Below are positions 52,767-61,166 of a DNA stretch of 64,000 nucleotides, piece by piece. Made by a program: the position numbers and the translations under genes. Location: NCBI GenBank assembly GCA_964463985.1, contig CAYXEK010000010.1, positions 1-64,000 on the forward strand, written 5' to 3'. Positions within the stretch are counted from its first letter, which is position 1, and each line of letters starts with the position of its first letter. Source of the stretch: JAXGPF01 sp964463985. Lineage in GTDB: Bacteria > Verrucomicrobiota > Kiritimatiellia > JAAZAB01. Under the pieces are notes generated by a model that saw only the letters and a list, made by a program, of their open reading frames with translations, was not told the origin of the DNA and did no database searches.

Positions 52767-53234
52767 TCAGACGGCCGACGGAACATGGTCCAGACGGTCA
52801 ATGATGGCGTTGACTTTCGCTTCCGTCAGATTGCCGTAAACCATGTCGTCTATCATCATGGCCGGAGCCACGCCGCACACTCCCAGGCAACTGGCTGTTT
52901 CCAGGGTAAACTGGCCGTCGGCGGTGGTGCCGCCCACCGTTATGCCGAGCCGTTTTTCGAGCGCCCGGAGTACGTTTTCCGAACCTTGAATGTAGCAGGG
53001 CGGGCTTTCGCACACGCGGATGACATGGCGGCCGCGCGGCCGCAGGCTGAACATGGAATAAAACGATGCCGTACCGACAATTTCCGACACGGGCAGGCGC
53101 ATGATGTGGGCCAGTTCATCCAGCGCATCCTGGCGCAGCGAGTTGTCGCCGCTGGCATCCTGGATGTCGTGCAGTATCTGCAGCAGATTTTCACGGTGGT
53201 TGCCGTTTTTATCCACAATTTCCGCTATCTTCAT
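52767..53234 (-). CDS. hydC: HydC / NuoE-like [2Fe-2S] subunit
   Basis: A 155-residue thioredoxin-fold ferredoxin subunit. Helical N-terminus LLQILHDIQDASGDNSL, then VGTASFYSMFSLRPRGRHVI. The cluster cysteines are in CESPPC and ASCLGVCGVAP. It transfers electrons between HydB-type flavoproteins and partners. It lies 13 nt after the NuoF-GltD gene. Confidence 0.9.
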   Translation of the reverse strand: MKIAEIVDKNGNHRENLLQILHDIQDASGDNSLRQDALDELAHIMRLPVSEIVGTASFYSMFSLRPRGRHVIRVCESPPCYIQGSENVLRALEKRLGITVGGTTADGQFTLETASCLGVCGVAPAMMIDDMVYGNLTEAKVNAIIDRLDHVPSAV

Positions 53235-53247
53235 ACGCTTCTCCCCT

Positions 53248-56200
53248 TCAACCCTTGCAATCGCATCTCAGGCAGCGGCAGGCTTCGCGCATCGCCGCTT
53301 CGCGCGAAATGGTTTTTTCCACCTCGACGCTGATCAGGCGTTCCCGCGGATCAAGCAGCGGATATTCCACCGGCATCTGCTCCTCGATTTCGCGCTCCAC
53401 GTTGACTTCCACGTCGGGCAATTCCATTTTTTCCCAGAAATATTCGCGCGGCCCGGGCCGGCAATACTGGTCAATCGTACGCGCCGCGTGCTGGCCGTCG
53501 GCAATGGCTTCCACGACCGTGGCCGGACCGCCGACCAGGTCGCCGCCGACAAACAGTCCGGGCACGGGGGTGGCCCCGGTTTTGCGGTCGGCCTGCAAGC
53601 GGTTATCGCGCAGGGCGGCGCTGAATTCGCCCTCCGCCAGAACGGTTTCCGGCGCCGGCTTGTGTCCGATGGCGAGCAGGATGGTGTCCGCCGGGTATTC
53701 CTCGTCCGAGCCTGGCGCCTCCACGGGGCGGCGCCGGCCGCTTTCGTCGAACTCGCCCAGGCGCATCCGGCGGATCGTGGCGGCGAGGCGGCCATCCGGA
53801 GTTTGGCGTATGCCCTCGATATTCTTCAGGAATTCCACCTTGACGCCCTCGGCTTCCGCTTCGCGGATTTCGATGGGATTGGTGGGCATCTCGTTGCGCG
53901 TCCGGCGATAAATTATCCGGACGTTTTGAGCGCCGAACCGCTGCGCCACGCGCGAACAGTCGATCGCGGCATCCCCGCCGCCGATGACGATTACATCGCG
54001 TCCGACATTGAACTCTTCCCCGCGGGCGGCGCGTTCCAGGAACTGCGTGCCGGGATAAACTCCCGGCAGGTCCACGCCGGGTATGCGCGGCATGATTTCC
54101 CGGCCGGCGCCGATGGACAGGAAAATGGCGTCAAATCCCTGGCGGCGCAAATCGGCCAGGCCGGTTTCGCGGCCGATATGAACCCCGGTCTTGATTTTCA
54201 AGCCCAGCCGCTCGAGATTATGGATTTCCTTGGCCAGGATCTTGCGCGGCAGGCGGTAATCCGGAATGGCGTAACGCATCAGGCCGCCGGGTTCCTCGCG
54301 TTTTTCAAACACCGTGACGTCGTATCCCAACAGCACAAGGTAATAACCACAGGTCAACCCCGCCGGCCCCGCGCCGATGATGGCGACTTTCTTCCCGTTG
54401 GGCGGCGCCTTGGCGGGATAGAGATCGAGATAATCCCCGCGCAAATCGCTCATGAACCGCTTGACCGCGCGCACGGCCAGCGGCCCTTCCAGATCGTTGC
54501 GCCGGCACTTTTCGATGCACCACTGGGGACAGACCCGCCCGCAGACTGACGGGAAGGGATTATTGCGCAGATGCACGCGCAAAGCCTCGTCGAACCGGCC
54601 TTCCTTGACGTATGCCAGGTAGGCCGGCACGTTCACCGTCGCCGGGCAGGCATTGGAACAGGGGGCATGCACCATAGCCTGGCATACGCCGGCCCGGCAA
54701 CGCTTGTCCCGGATATGCTCGATGTATTCATGCCGGAAATAGCGCAAGGTGGAGAGCACGGGATTGGGCGCAGTCTGCCCCAGCCCGCAGAGGGAAGTCT
54801 TGCCGATCATGTTCGCCAGCTCCTCCAGGCGCTGGAGGTCTTCCATGGTGCCCTGGCCCGCGCAGATCCGGTTCACCAGCGTCAACATGGCGCGGGTGCC
54901 GATGCGGCAGGGCGTGCATTTGCCGCAGGATTCCTCGGCGATGAATTCGAGAAAATAACGCGCCAGGTCTACCATGCAGGTGTCGTCGTTCATGACGATC
55001 AGGCCGCCCGACCCCATGATCGCGCCCAGCTGCGGCAGGGATTCGTAAGTCACCGGCGTGTTCAAATGCGCGGCCGGGATACAGCCGCCGGAAGGACCGC
55101 CGATCTGCACCGCCTTGAAAGGCTTGTCGCGCGGGATGCCGCCGCCGAGGTCGTAAACGATCGTGCCCAGCGGCATGCCCATCGGCACTTCCACCAGGCC
55201 GGTGTTGTTGACGTCGCCGGCAAGGGCGAAAACCTTGGTGCCCTTGCTCTTCTCCGTGCCCAGGCGGGCGAAGGCCGGACCGCCTTGCAGGATGATGTAA
55301 GGCACGTTGGCGAAAGTCTCTACGTTGTTGAGCACCGTCGGCCGGTCAAACAAGCCCTTGACGGCAGGGAAAGGCGGCTTGGGGCGGGGTTCCCCGCGCC
55401 GGCCCTCGATGGAGTGCATCAGGGCGGTTTCCTCGCCGCAGACAAAGGCCCCGGCGCCCATGCGTATGTCAATGTCGAAATTGAACCCGGAACTGAAAAT
55501 ATTCCGGCCCAGCAACCCCAGTTCCCGGGCCTGGCGGATGGCGGTTTTCAGGCGCTGGATGGCCAGGGGGTACTCCGCCCGGACATAAATGTAGCCCTGG
55601 GCCGCTCCCACGGCGTAACCGCAGATGGCCATGGCCTCGATGACGCTGTGCGGATCGCCTTCCAGAATGCTGCGGTCCATGAAAGCGCCCGGATCGCCTT
55701 CATCCGCGTTGCAAACGACGTACTTGACGCCGGCCGGCTGCTCGGCCGTGGTGCGCCACTTGACGGCGGTGGGGAATCCGGCGCCGCCGCGGCCGCGCAA
55801 GCCTGAGACGGCGACCTGTTCGATCACCTGAGGCGGAGCCATCTGCGTCAACGCCTTGCCCAGGGCGGAATAACCGTCGGCGGCGATGTATTCGCGGATA
55901 TCTTCCGGATTGATATTGCCGCAATTGCGCAGGGCGATTTTTTCCTGCAGGCGGAAAAAATCAATTTCATTCATGGCCTGGACCAGCTCCTGGGTGGAGG
56001 GCTTCTTGTAGAACAGCCGCCGCACCACGCGCCCCTTGAGCAGGTGTTCGCCCACGATTTCCGGCACATCGGCGGGCTTGACCTTCTGGTAAAAAACGCC
56101 TTCCGGATAAATCACGACGATCGGGCCGATTTCGCACATGCCCATGCAGCCGGTGGTTACCACGCCGATTTCGCCGTCCAGTCCATGCGCACCCAATTCG

Positions 56201-56289
56201 CGGATGAAGGCGTCGCGCACGCTTTCCGCGCCGGAAGAAATACAGGCGCCGCCCGCGCACAACAGGACCTGTGCCCTGAAAGATTTCAT
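53248..56289 (-). CDS. NuoF-GltD fusion flavoprotein (Stn-like transhydrogenase subunit)
   Basis: A 1013-residue fusion. Residues about 1-100: thioredoxin-like [2Fe-2S] domain with all four cysteines (Cys11, 16, 48, 52). About 110-535: NuoF core with GLRGRGGAGFPTAVKW, NADEGDPGAFMDR, GEETALMHSIEGRRG and CGKCTPC. About 545-985: GltD-like half with PCSNACPATVNVPAYL and CGRVCPQWCIEKC clusters, FAD motif VAIIGAGPAGLTCGYYL, and NAD(P)-binding VIVIGGGDAAIDCSR. It ends in a Cys-rich CRCLRCDCKG. This combines NADH, FMN, FeS, FAD and NADPH sites, as in Sporomusa-type bifurcating transhydrogenases. Confidence 0.9.
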   Translation of the reverse strand: MKSFRAQVLLCAGGACISSGAESVRDAFIRELGAHGLDGEIGVVTTGCMGMCEIGPIVVIYPEGVFYQKVKPADVPEIVGEHLLKGRVVRRLFYKKPSTQELVQAMNEIDFFRLQEKIALRNCGNINPEDIREYIAADGYSALGKALTQMAPPQVIEQVAVSGLRGRGGAGFPTAVKWRTTAEQPAGVKYVVCNADEGDPGAFMDRSILEGDPHSVIEAMAICGYAVGAAQGYIYVRAEYPLAIQRLKTAIRQARELGLLGRNIFSSGFNFDIDIRMGAGAFVCGEETALMHSIEGRRGEPRPKPPFPAVKGLFDRPTVLNNVETFANVPYIILQGGPAFARLGTEKSKGTKVFALAGDVNNTGLVEVPMGMPLGTIVYDLGGGIPRDKPFKAVQIGGPSGGCIPAAHLNTPVTYESLPQLGAIMGSGGLIVMNDDTCMVDLARYFLEFIAEESCGKCTPCRIGTRAMLTLVNRICAGQGTMEDLQRLEELANMIGKTSLCGLGQTAPNPVLSTLRYFRHEYIEHIRDKRCRAGVCQAMVHAPCSNACPATVNVPAYLAYVKEGRFDEALRVHLRNNPFPSVCGRVCPQWCIEKCRRNDLEGPLAVRAVKRFMSDLRGDYLDLYPAKAPPNGKKVAIIGAGPAGLTCGYYLVLLGYDVTVFEKREEPGGLMRYAIPDYRLPRKILAKEIHNLERLGLKIKTGVHIGRETGLADLRRQGFDAIFLSIGAGREIMPRIPGVDLPGVYPGTQFLERAARGEEFNVGRDVIVIGGGDAAIDCSRVAQRFGAQNVRIIYRRTRNEMPTNPIEIREAEAEGVKVEFLKNIEGIRQTPDGRLAATIRRMRLGEFDESGRRRPVEAPGSDEEYPADTILLAIGHKPAPETVLAEGEFSAALRDNRLQADRKTGATPVPGLFVGGDLVGGPATVVEAIADGQHAARTIDQYCRPGPREYFWEKMELPDVEVNVEREIEEQMPVEYPLLDPRERLISVEVEKTISREAAMREACRCLRCDCKG

Positions 56290-56300
56290 ATAGCCATCCC

Positions 56301-56801
56301 CTACTCGTATTTTGCCAGGATGCCCGCCAGTTTCTGAGGCGTTACCCGGCCATGAACATCCTTATTGATCATAATCACCGGCGCCAGGCCGCAGGCGCCG
56401 AAACAGCGCTGCGTCGTCAGCGAAAAACGCCGGTCGGGCGTGGTTTCCCCGGTTTTAATTCCCAGTTTTTCCTGGAGGGCATCCAGAACCTTCTTGGCGC
56501 CGCGCACGTAACAAGCCGTGCCCAGGCAGACGTTGATCGTGTGCCGGCCCCGCGGCTGCATTGAAAAATAATGGTAAAACGTCACTACGCCCAGGACTTC
56601 ACTGACGGGCAGGCCCAAGGCCGCCGCCACATGCTGCTGCACGTCCATGGGCAGGTAGCCGAAAAGCTCCTGCGCCTGGTGCAGCACGGGAATCAGCGCA
56701 TTGCGGCTCTTGTCCTGCCCGGCGATAAATTCGTCCAGCGCGCGCCAGGCGGCGGATGTGCCGCCACAGTCGCATGCCTTTTCTGCTGAATTCTTCGTCA
56801 T
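56301..56801 (-). CDS. NuoE-like [2Fe-2S] subunit
   Basis: A 166-residue thioredoxin-fold subunit from ATG 56801 (MTKNSAEKACDC), with AAGGAAGG just upstream. HQAQELFGYLPMDVQQHVAA, GVVTFYHYFSMQPRGRHTIN, then cluster ligands CLGTAC and RCFGACGLAP. Second NuoE paralogue of the operon. Being 11 nt before the NuoF-GltD gene, it probably pairs with that protein, while HydC pairs with HydB. Confidence 0.9.
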   Translation of the reverse strand: MTKNSAEKACDCGGTSAAWRALDEFIAGQDKSRNALIPVLHQAQELFGYLPMDVQQHVAAALGLPVSEVLGVVTFYHYFSMQPRGRHTINVCLGTACYVRGAKKVLDALQEKLGIKTGETTPDRRFSLTTQRCFGACGLAPVIMINKDVHGRVTPQKLAGILAKYE

Positions 56802-56820
56802 AACCTTCCTTGCCGATGGC

Positions 56821-57177
56821 TCAAGCAAAAACCAGACTTTCCACCCGTTTGCCGCCCACGATATGCTCAGAGACGATCCGGCGGGCGGCGGCGGCATCCA
56901 CCTTGCCGTAACGCACGGCGGGCTGGCCGGCGATTTCCACATCCACCAGCGGCTCGCGCTCGCAGAAACCGGCGCAGCCCGTGGCGGTGACGGCCACGTC
57001 GGATACCCCGGCCTCCTCGAGGGCCGCCATCAACGCCTGCATCGTGTCCCGCGCGCCGGCGGCGATGCCGCAGGTCCCCATCCCCACCACGATTTTCGCG
57101 CGATGTTTGCCGGAACGCATTTCCATACCCTTGCGGACTTCATCCCGTATTTTACGCAAATCATCCAGGCTTTTCAT
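56821..57177 (-). CDS. Thioredoxin-like [2Fe-2S] ferredoxin (HndB-like)
   Basis: A 118-residue protein. The N-terminal helix DDLRKIRDEVRKGMEMR precedes a [2Fe-2S] thioredoxin-like fold with GMGTCGIAAGA and GCAGFCEREPLVDV. HndB-type subunits occur in NADP-reducing hydrogenases and could supply the cluster missing from HydB here (inference). Confidence 0.88.
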   Translation of the reverse strand: MKSLDDLRKIRDEVRKGMEMRSGKHRAKIVVGMGTCGIAAGARDTMQALMAALEEAGVSDVAVTATGCAGFCEREPLVDVEIAGQPAVRYGKVDAAAARRIVSEHIVGGKRVESLVFA

Positions 57178-57204
57178 ACTCCTCCTTTGGGCGCGTTTGC
57201 AGAT

Positions 57205-57771
57205 TTACCCGGCGGTGGACGCCGATTCCGGCGCAGGGCCGGCAGATAACGCTTGCAGTTCTTGGCGCAAACAAACCTTCAAAACATTGTGCATTTTTGG
57301 AAGCGAGAAGTCAATGTCTTTCAATTCTTTTTTTATCTCCGCCGTGTCCAGGATCACGCGGCGGTCCGGTCCGACCCGTACTTCGAAATCCAGTTGCGGC
57401 CAGGCGGCGACGGCCCCGGCCAGCGCCTCGTCCAAGGCGCCCACCGGCTGGGCGTCAATGTGCGCCAGGTTAAACACCGCTGAAACCGCCACTCCCCGTC
57501 CCGGGGCGCTGTCCACCGTCACGCGCCCGCCCGTTCGCTCCGCGGCCATGCGCAGCATGGCCAGACCCAGTCCCGCCTTGCGTTCCCGCCGGGTGGTGGC
57601 GAAGGGGTCGGTGGGATCGGCGGCAACTTCCGACGGCAAGCCGGGACCATTGTCGCTGATCCGCATTTCCAGGAGAGGGCCGGCGCGCCGAAACTCCGCC
57701 ACCACGCGCGTGGCGCCGCCCTTGGCTGAATTTTCAATGATGTCCAGCAGATGCAGTGAAAGGTCTTTCAT
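57205..57771 (-). CDS. GHKL ATPase (histidine kinase-like, no HisKA)
   Basis: A 188-residue protein from ATG 57771 (MKDLSLHLLDI). N-box LDIIENSAKGGATRV, G1 ISDNGPGLPSEV and G2 GLGLAMLRMAAERTGG make an ATP-binding HATPase domain. No phospho-His domain is present. Such genes are regular members of bifurcating hydrogenase operons; the partner is unknown. The start overlaps the PHP stop (ATGA). Confidence 0.88.
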   Translation of the reverse strand: MKDLSLHLLDIIENSAKGGATRVVAEFRRAGPLLEMRISDNGPGLPSEVAADPTDPFATTRRERKAGLGLAMLRMAAERTGGRVTVDSAPGRGVAVSAVFNLAHIDAQPVGALDEALAGAVAAWPQLDFEVRVGPDRRVILDTAEIKKELKDIDFSLPKMHNVLKVCLRQELQALSAGPAPESASTAG

Positions 57772-58487
57772 CCGTGAATCTCCGGCAGGGCGCGTAATGC
57801 CGCCGCCAGCGCGCGCAAATCGGCGGGCGCTTCCAGGCAATTGTCCGCCCGTCCCACATCCTCCAGGAAATGCGCGTCAGATCCGGTGATGACGGGCATG
57901 CCGGCCAAACGGCGGCCTAGCCGGTAGCCTTCGCGCACCCATTGGGGATAAGCAATCTCCAGCAGATCGTATCCGGGGCCGGCATCCACGGCGCCCAACT
58001 GGCTCCACAAACTGTAACGTTTCCGGAAAACGTGCGCCGGAACAGCCAGTCCATTCCGCCGGTGGATTTCCTCCACCAGCCGGTCCAGTCCGAGGGATGT
58101 GCCCGCCTGCCGCAGGCGGGTATCCACGCCGCACACTTCATCGTAATCGTCGAATAAAACCTGGTAACCGAAGACTTCCGGCAGGTTTTCAGCGGCGGGC
58201 AGAGAGGCGTCCACCAACTCCTGCAAATCTTTCAGGGGGGCGGCATCTTCAAACAACGCCAGCAGGTGCACTTCCTCCCGGCTGCACACCTCCATGCCCG
58301 GCACCACCGTCAGCCCCGAGCCGGCCGCCGCCCGCAATGCCGGTACCACGTGGGCGGAAGCATTGTGATCGGTAATGGCCAGCAAGGTCAGGCCGGCGTC
58401 GGCGGCCCGGCGCACAATCCGGGCGGGGCTCATGATGTTTTCCGCGCAGGCGGAAAGCGCCGTGTGCACGTGCAGGTCAAAGCGCAT
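57768..58487 (-). CDS. PHP-domain metal-dependent phosphoesterase
   Basis: A 239-residue protein. FDLHVHTALSACAE, AITDHNASAHV, PGMEVCSREEVHLLALF and VITGSDAHFLEDVGRADN are metal-ligand motifs of the PHP fold (trinuclear site). It resembles YciV-type nucleoside phosphatases, but its location in a hydrogenase operon points to regulation or quality control of redox metabolism. Substrate unknown. Confidence 0.88.
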   Translation of the reverse strand: MRFDLHVHTALSACAENIMSPARIVRRAADAGLTLLAITDHNASAHVVPALRAAAGSGLTVVPGMEVCSREEVHLLALFEDAAPLKDLQELVDASLPAAENLPEVFGYQVLFDDYDEVCGVDTRLRQAGTSLGLDRLVEEIHRRNGLAVPAHVFRKRYSLWSQLGAVDAGPGYDLLEIAYPQWVREGYRLGRRLAGMPVITGSDAHFLEDVGRADNCLEAPADLRALAAALRALPEIHG

Positions 58488-58490
58488 AGG

Positions 58491-58823
58491 TTACAACTTG
58501 CCTGCCAGGCGCATGCAGAGCGCGGCCGAAGTTTCCGCGCTGCCGCAGATGTTGACGCTCTGGGCGCGGGCCTTAGCGATAGTCTGCGGATCGGGCGCGG
58601 CGCCGTTGACCAGCACCACGGCGGCGATATCGCGCAACTGGGCGACGGCGATAACGTTCACGTGCGCCTGAATCGTGAACCAGATCATCCGCGGCTGGGC
58701 ATGGGCCAGCACATCGCTCAGCAGGTCGCCGCAATAGGCCGAATCCACTTCCAGGTCGCCCGCCGATTCCGCCAAAACCACCGGAGTCAAGCTCAATTCA
58801 TCTATGATTTGCCTCAATTTCAT
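58491..58823 (-). CDS. DRTGG-domain protein (first copy, 3' side)
   Basis: A 110-residue single-domain protein with the alternating strand-helix pattern of DRTGG domains (MKLRQIIDELSLTPV, CGDLLSDVLAHAQ, IAAVVLVNGAAPD). DRTGG domains accompany CBS domains in adenine-nucleotide sensors. It is 3 nt before the PHP gene. Confidence 0.8.
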   Translation of the reverse strand: MKLRQIIDELSLTPVVLAESAGDLEVDSAYCGDLLSDVLAHAQPRMIWFTIQAHVNVIAVAQLRDIAAVVLVNGAAPDPQTIAKARAQSVNICGSAETSAALCMRLAGKL

Positions 58824-58849
58824 GTCGTTTCCTCCAGGTTATTCCTGAT

Positions 58850-59821
58850 TCAGCCGCCGGACGCCGGCGTCTCCCGGCGCGCGAGCGGCATGGGCACAAC
58901 CATTTCAAAGGGCGTATCCAGTTTTACGGAGGCCTCCACTTCCGTGCCGTACTCCATGGTGGAGCGGATGGCGAATTCATCGGCGCATTGCTTGATGTTG
59001 CACAAACCCATGCCGGCGCCGAAACCCAGCGCGCGGATTTTTTCATTGGCCGTGGTATAGCCCGGCTGCATGGCCTTGTCAATATCCGGAATCCCGGGTC
59101 CTTCATCCACGACCAGGATGCGCACGCGGTCCGGCAACAGCGTGACCTCCATGTAGCCGCCCAGCGAATGGATGATGACGTTCATTTCCGCTTCGTAGCA
59201 GATGACGGCGATCCGCCGCAGGATGGCGGGCGCAATACCGAAGGATTGCAGATGCTTTTTCACGGTGGTCGAGGCGACTCCGGCCATGTCGAAATTGTCC
59301 GGCGAAATCTCGAAACGCAGCTTGTTGTGGGCATCCCACGCCGCCAGTTCGGATTTGCCTTCCTGTTTCTCGAACCGTTCGGCGATGGCGTTGACTTCCA
59401 TCAGCAGGTGGGAAAGGATGTCGCTGTAAGTCACAATGCCCACGATCTCCAGGCTGTGGGACGCGTTCACGACCGGCAGACGGCCATACCGGAATTTGTG
59501 GAAAAGGTTGGAAGCGGCGATCACCGAATAATTCTGGGGGATGGTGACCACGTTCCGGGACATGTAGGGGCCCACCGGCTCGTCCACGCGGTTCAGGTCG
59601 AACGCCGTGATGATATCCTGGATGCTGATGATGCCCTGAAGCAAACCGCCTTCAACGATGGGCGTGCCGGTGAAGCGTTTTTCCTTCATGCAAAGCTGGA
59701 TTTCGCGGAAGGTGCTGGCCGGTGAAAAACAAACCACCTGGCGGGTCATCACCTCATAAACCTTGAACTGATACATCAGCTCATGGACGAGTCGAATCTG
59801 GCGTTCGCGTAATTCAGCCAT
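58850..59821 (-). CDS. CBS-pair plus HATPase sensor protein
   Basis: A 323-residue protein from ATG 59821 (MAELRERQIRLV). Two CBS motifs (about residues 25-150; YEVMTRQVVCFSPASTFREI, VGPYMSRNVVTIP) would sense adenosine nucleotides. A GHKL-type ATPase follows (about 190-300; VDEGPGIPDIDKAM, GFGAGMGLCNIKQCAD). No HisKA domain is present. It overlaps the upstream DRTGG gene by 8 nt. It may relay energy charge to the hydrogenase operon (inference). Confidence 0.87.
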   Translation of the reverse strand: MAELRERQIRLVHELMYQFKVYEVMTRQVVCFSPASTFREIQLCMKEKRFTGTPIVEGGLLQGIISIQDIITAFDLNRVDEPVGPYMSRNVVTIPQNYSVIAASNLFHKFRYGRLPVVNASHSLEIVGIVTYSDILSHLLMEVNAIAERFEKQEGKSELAAWDAHNKLRFEISPDNFDMAGVASTTVKKHLQSFGIAPAILRRIAVICYEAEMNVIIHSLGGYMEVTLLPDRVRILVVDEGPGIPDIDKAMQPGYTTANEKIRALGFGAGMGLCNIKQCADEFAIRSTMEYGTEVEASVKLDTPFEMVVPMPLARRETPASGG

Positions 59822-60167
59822 CGCGTATTCCGGTTTGATCCAGCAGGCGGCAAATGCGGCAACAGGCATCGAACATGCCGCAGGGCGAAAGCACCAGGGG
59901 GATGCCGTTGCGCTTGGCCAAAGCGGCTGCGGCGGGCTGCGGCTGCTTGTTGCGCAGCATTACCACGCAGGAAGCGTTGGTGATTTCCGCCGTCCGCAAC
60001 ACCTGCGGATTGGTCAAGCCGGTCAGCAGCACGTAATCGTCCTTTTCAAACGCCAGGATATCGCTGAGCAGATCGGAGGCGGCAAAATTGCTGGCCTCGT
60101 GCGACAACTTGTCTTCGCAGCAAACCAATTCTCCATCCAGCAATGTCACCAGATCCGATATTTTCAT
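59814..60167 (-). CDS. DRTGG-domain protein (second copy, 5' side)
   Basis: A 117-residue single-domain protein (MKISDLVTLLDGELVCCEDK, AASDLLSDILAFEK, NASCVVMLRNKQPQ). It is the first gene of the 11-gene hydrogenase operon and a paralogue of the copy at 58491. A Cys-rich tail (CGMFDACCRICRL) could bind a metal or FeS cluster. The 146 bp upstream show no convincing promoter. Confidence 0.8.
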   Translation of the reverse strand: MKISDLVTLLDGELVCCEDKLSHEASNFAASDLLSDILAFEKDDYVLLTGLTNPQVLRTAEITNASCVVMLRNKQPQPAAAALAKRNGIPLVLSPCGMFDACCRICRLLDQTGIRDG

Positions 60168-60313
60168 TAAAACAATCCTGAAGCCGCTTTGAGGATGCGC
60201 CGGCCTGCTGATATCAATTTATCCTGTCATACGCCGGCGAGCATGTCAAATGAATTCAGCTTTACCCGCGCGCATCGGCGATGCGGCGCGTTCGGCGGAG
60301 CGCAACTTTTTTA

Positions 60314-60342
60314 TTGGACAAGCGCCGGATTATCGCCATAAT
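60314..60342 (+). promoter_or_regulatory. Likely promoter of the 60378 gene
   Basis: TTGGAC (60314-60319), exactly 17 nt, then CATAAT (60337-60342). The transcript would start about 30 nt before ATG 60378, which has AGGAG at 10 nt spacing. Confidence 0.5.
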
Positions 60343-60377
60343 GCCAACGAACTTTATTTACCAAGGAGAAGCGCCAA

Positions 60378-60845
60378 ATGCAATTAACCGATGCACAGAA
60401 AACCGCGGTCAAGCAGTGGGTGGCCGGCGGGTGCACCCTGGCGGAACTGCAGCGGAAAATCAACGAGGAATTCAAACTCTCACTGACTTTCATGGACGTG
60501 CGATTCCTGGTGCTGGACATGAACTTGAAGCTGAAAGATCATGCCGCCGGCGGCGGCGCGGTGGATTTGTCCAAGGCGCCCCCAAAACCAACCGCCGCCG
60601 ATGCGGAGACAGAAGATTTGCCGGCCGGCGGCGGGGTGTCTGTTACACTGGATCGCGTGGTCAAGCCTGGCGCGGTCGCCAGCGGCCAGGTGACTTTCAG
60701 CGACGGCGTCAGCGCCGGCTGGATGCTGGATCAGATGGGCCGGCTGGGCCTGAGCGCCACCCGTACCGGCTACCGTCCGAGCCAGGAAGACTTGCAGTCG
60801 TTCCAGGAAGAACTGGCCAACCTGCTGCAGAGCCACGGCATGTAG
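60378..60845 (+). CDS. Conserved hypothetical protein, 155 aa
   Basis: I do not recognise the family. The first ~50 residues (TDAQKTAVKQWVAGGCTLAE, LQRKINEEFKLSLTFMDVRF) resemble a helix-turn-helix-like helical domain. A Gly/Ala-rich linker and a strand-rich middle (VSVTLDRVVKPGAVASGQVT) follow, then a helical tail. No signal or membrane segment. It sits alone behind a fair promoter and a good ribosome site, which supports it being real. Confidence 0.8.
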   Translation: MQLTDAQKTAVKQWVAGGCTLAELQRKINEEFKLSLTFMDVRFLVLDMNLKLKDHAAGGGAVDLSKAPPKPTAADAETEDLPAGGGVSVTLDRVVKPGAVASGQVTFSDGVSAGWMLDQMGRLGLSATRTGYRPSQEDLQSFQEELANLLQSHGM

Positions 60846-61166
60846 TCAGTCGCGCCGTAATCCGGATTAGCCGCAAAGGCCGCACAGAAAAGAACCGGAG
60901 CGGATAAATTAACCGCAAAAGATCGCAAAGACCGCGAAAGAGAAATCTGGAAAACAGCAGAAACGCAGAATCTCGAATGCAAGACGTTGCTTCTCCGGCT
61001 CTTTGCCCCTCTGTGCCTTTGTGCCTATGCCCCTTTGCCCCTCTCCTAGTCCGGCATTCTTTCGCGATCTTTGCGTTCTTTCGCGTTGAATTTCGAAATG
61101 CGTGCCGCGCCGAAGCCTGGCGCAGGCGGGCGTGCGGGATCGCGTGGAGCCGCCGCGCTCCAAGCG
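60846..61166. repeat. 321-bp gene-free region with inverted and low-complexity repeats
   Basis: CCGCAAAAGATCGCAAAGAC (60921) and the opposite-strand CTTTCGCGATCTTTGCGTTC (61059) form a long-range inverted pair. Between them lies CTTTGTGCCTATGCCCCTTT-like text (about 61000-61045). Similar text occurs at 16476-16503, 29366-29390, 30627-30650 and 42899-42930. No gene is visible. Confidence 0.6.
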
